A stretch of DNA of 64,000 nucleotides from Acanthochromis polyacanthus. Lineage: Eukaryota; Chordata; Actinopteri; Pomacentridae. The notes beneath the pieces are model-generated. The model had not been told where the DNA came from, did no database searches, and worked only from the letters and a program-made list of their open reading frames with translations. The stretch is taken from NCBI RefSeq assembly GCF_021347895.1, contig NC_067131.1, positions 11,808,653-11,872,652 on the forward strand, given 5' to 3'. A program made the position numbers and the translations under genes. This document shows, one piece after another, positions 63,273-64,000 of the stretch (positions are counted from its first letter, which is position 1; each line of letters begins with the position of its first letter).

Positions 63273-63374
63273 CTTCTGTGAAGTACAGGCCCATTGTCCA
63301 TGGCTTCTATGGTCAAAGCGTAGCTGCGTCCAACCGCGAGCTCGACACCCGGCGCCACAGTAATGACCCCAGTG
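63273..63374 (-). CDS. pcdh15: pcdh15 exon A (late EC5)
   Basis: First visible exon in gene order, 102 bases. Acceptor is tttcacag at 63375 and up; donor is gtagga below 63273. The first base completes a codon begun in an exon upstream of the window, and the last two bases (AG) are completed by the G that opens exon B, giving Arg. It reads [20 protein letters not shown], then [13 protein letters not shown]. This matches the second half of vertebrate PCDH15 EC5, where TGLITIAPGVE, VGRTYALTVQA and DNAPP are the equivalent segments. The [10 protein letters not shown] strand and the [11 protein letters not shown] strand are typical of a cadherin beta-sandwich. No start codon belongs here; this is an internal exon. 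Confidence 0.95.
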
Positions 63375-64000
63375 CTGTGAAAACGGTTAATTGTACACCA
63401 TTATGAACGCTCACCATGCTTTCACACCACAATTTGTTTGTTTTCTCATCACCTTGGCTTCTCCACAAAAACCTCCCACGATTTAGACCACCAACTATCT
63501 CACGAATGCCCTTTTCAAATATGGCAATTAATTAACATGATAGTCTGAACGACATAACAAACATATATGGGTGTTCCTACAATAACATGCCCAAACACAC
63601 ACACACAAGCACACAATCATTAAATTCATTTACCTGAGGCACTCTGTGTAGCTTTGCAAGTGGATTTGTAAAATTAGTTTAGGAAATAGTCTGACATTTT
63701 AGCAAATATGCTGATGCACTTTCTTGCCAAGAGTCGGTCTCCGCCGGTTGCCTGGCAACCTTAAGGTCAAGACAAGATTCCAGGAGGTGACAGAGAAATA
63801 GTCTTTTACATAACTCCCCTGTAAAACCACAAATTGCCACTTTTACACTTTGACACTGCCCCTTTTTTAACCGTTAAATGAAGGCAATCAAGCTGTTCCC
63901 CGTTTACAGTCTTCATGCTGAGCCAACTACTGACTGTAGTATGTGGTTTTTTTTGTAACTCAAGCGTAATTACCAAATGTCAAACTATTCTTTCAGCACT
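63375..64000 (-). other. pcdh15 intron 5' of exon A (partial)
   Basis: Upstream intron, partial. I looked for the preceding EC5 exon (vertebrate VDADEGSNGEITYEI) and did not find it. CA-rich at 63596-63616, otherwise featureless. Confidence 0.8.

Larger units (their letters stand above)
17202..63374 (-). other. pcdh15: pcdh15 gene body, internal part (11 exons)
   Basis: Minus-strand protocadherin-15, a single-pass atypical cadherin. In the known family it forms the lower part of the hair-cell tip link, gating mechanotransduction with CDH23, and acts in photoreceptors. Eleven exons were placed by matching minus-strand translations to the vertebrate protein from memory and then fitting AG acceptors and GT donors. 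Exon lengths 5' to 3' are 102, 133, 80, 94, 129, 120, 186, 237, 117, 141 and 113; all junction phases agree and no stop interrupts the joined frame. Introns are 7330, 1937, 2381, 7890, 12887, 153, 3499, 2021, 3515 and 3108 bases. The product here covers late EC5 to the start of EC10. Both gene ends are outside the window. Whether this is pcdh15a or pcdh15b is unresolved. Confidence 0.96.

Noticed and set aside
63640..63695. Possible extra exon before a gtaaat donor on the minus strand
   Set aside because: The translation has no cadherin or PCDH15 similarity and no supporting acceptor was found.

Overview
This window is a piece of a ray-finned (teleost-type) fish genome. It holds the middle of one large minus-strand gene: protocadherin-15 (pcdh15), the lower half of the hair-cell tip link and a photoreceptor cadherin. 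Eleven short exons (1,452 coding bases, 483 whole codons plus the two split ends) run from 63374 down to 17202. All are bounded by AG/GT splice sites and join in phase. Conceptually spliced, they give one continuous cadherin-repeat sequence from late EC5 to the first residues of EC10, collinear with vertebrate PCDH15 as I know it. The start codon, signal peptide, EC1-EC4, EC11, membrane segment and tail lie outside the window. Zebrafish has pcdh15a and pcdh15b; I cannot tell which paralog this is.

Layout, low to high coordinate (gene 3' to 5'). 1-17201 is intron after the last visible exon; it holds retrotransposon fragments, a 189-base CT repeat, and a decayed lysine/glutamate-rich gene remnant. 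17202-30411 carries seven exons (K to F in my lettering) with a decayed Tc1 transposon, a LINE end and several TTAA-flanked elements between them. 30412-43298 is a 12.9-kb intron built largely of DNA-transposon derivatives. Exons E, D, C, B and A lie at 43299, 51318, 53793, 55810 and 63273. 63375-64000 is upstream intron.

The fish assignment rests on the repeats: several Tc1 derivatives, a hAT-like element, TTAA-flanked elements with CCCT ends, LINE 3' ends of types common in teleosts, and many long microsatellites. Nothing looks bacterial or viral. I found no tRNA, rRNA or CRISPR array.

The least ordinary feature is a three-copy transposon family at 50607-51182, 54872-55441 and 58657-59185. 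It has TAGCCTAGCC... terminal inverted repeats and 9-base target-site duplications. Two copies carry the same fragment of a RecQ/DEAD-like superfamily-2 helicase, with the Walker A motif but no later motifs. The third copy is a mosaic of two family members. Nine-base duplications plus a carried gene fragment suggest a Mutator-like element with Pack-MULE-like gene capture. That classification is inference. Two pcdh15 splice sites (exon B donor, exon E acceptor) sit directly against dinucleotide repeats, which could affect splicing.
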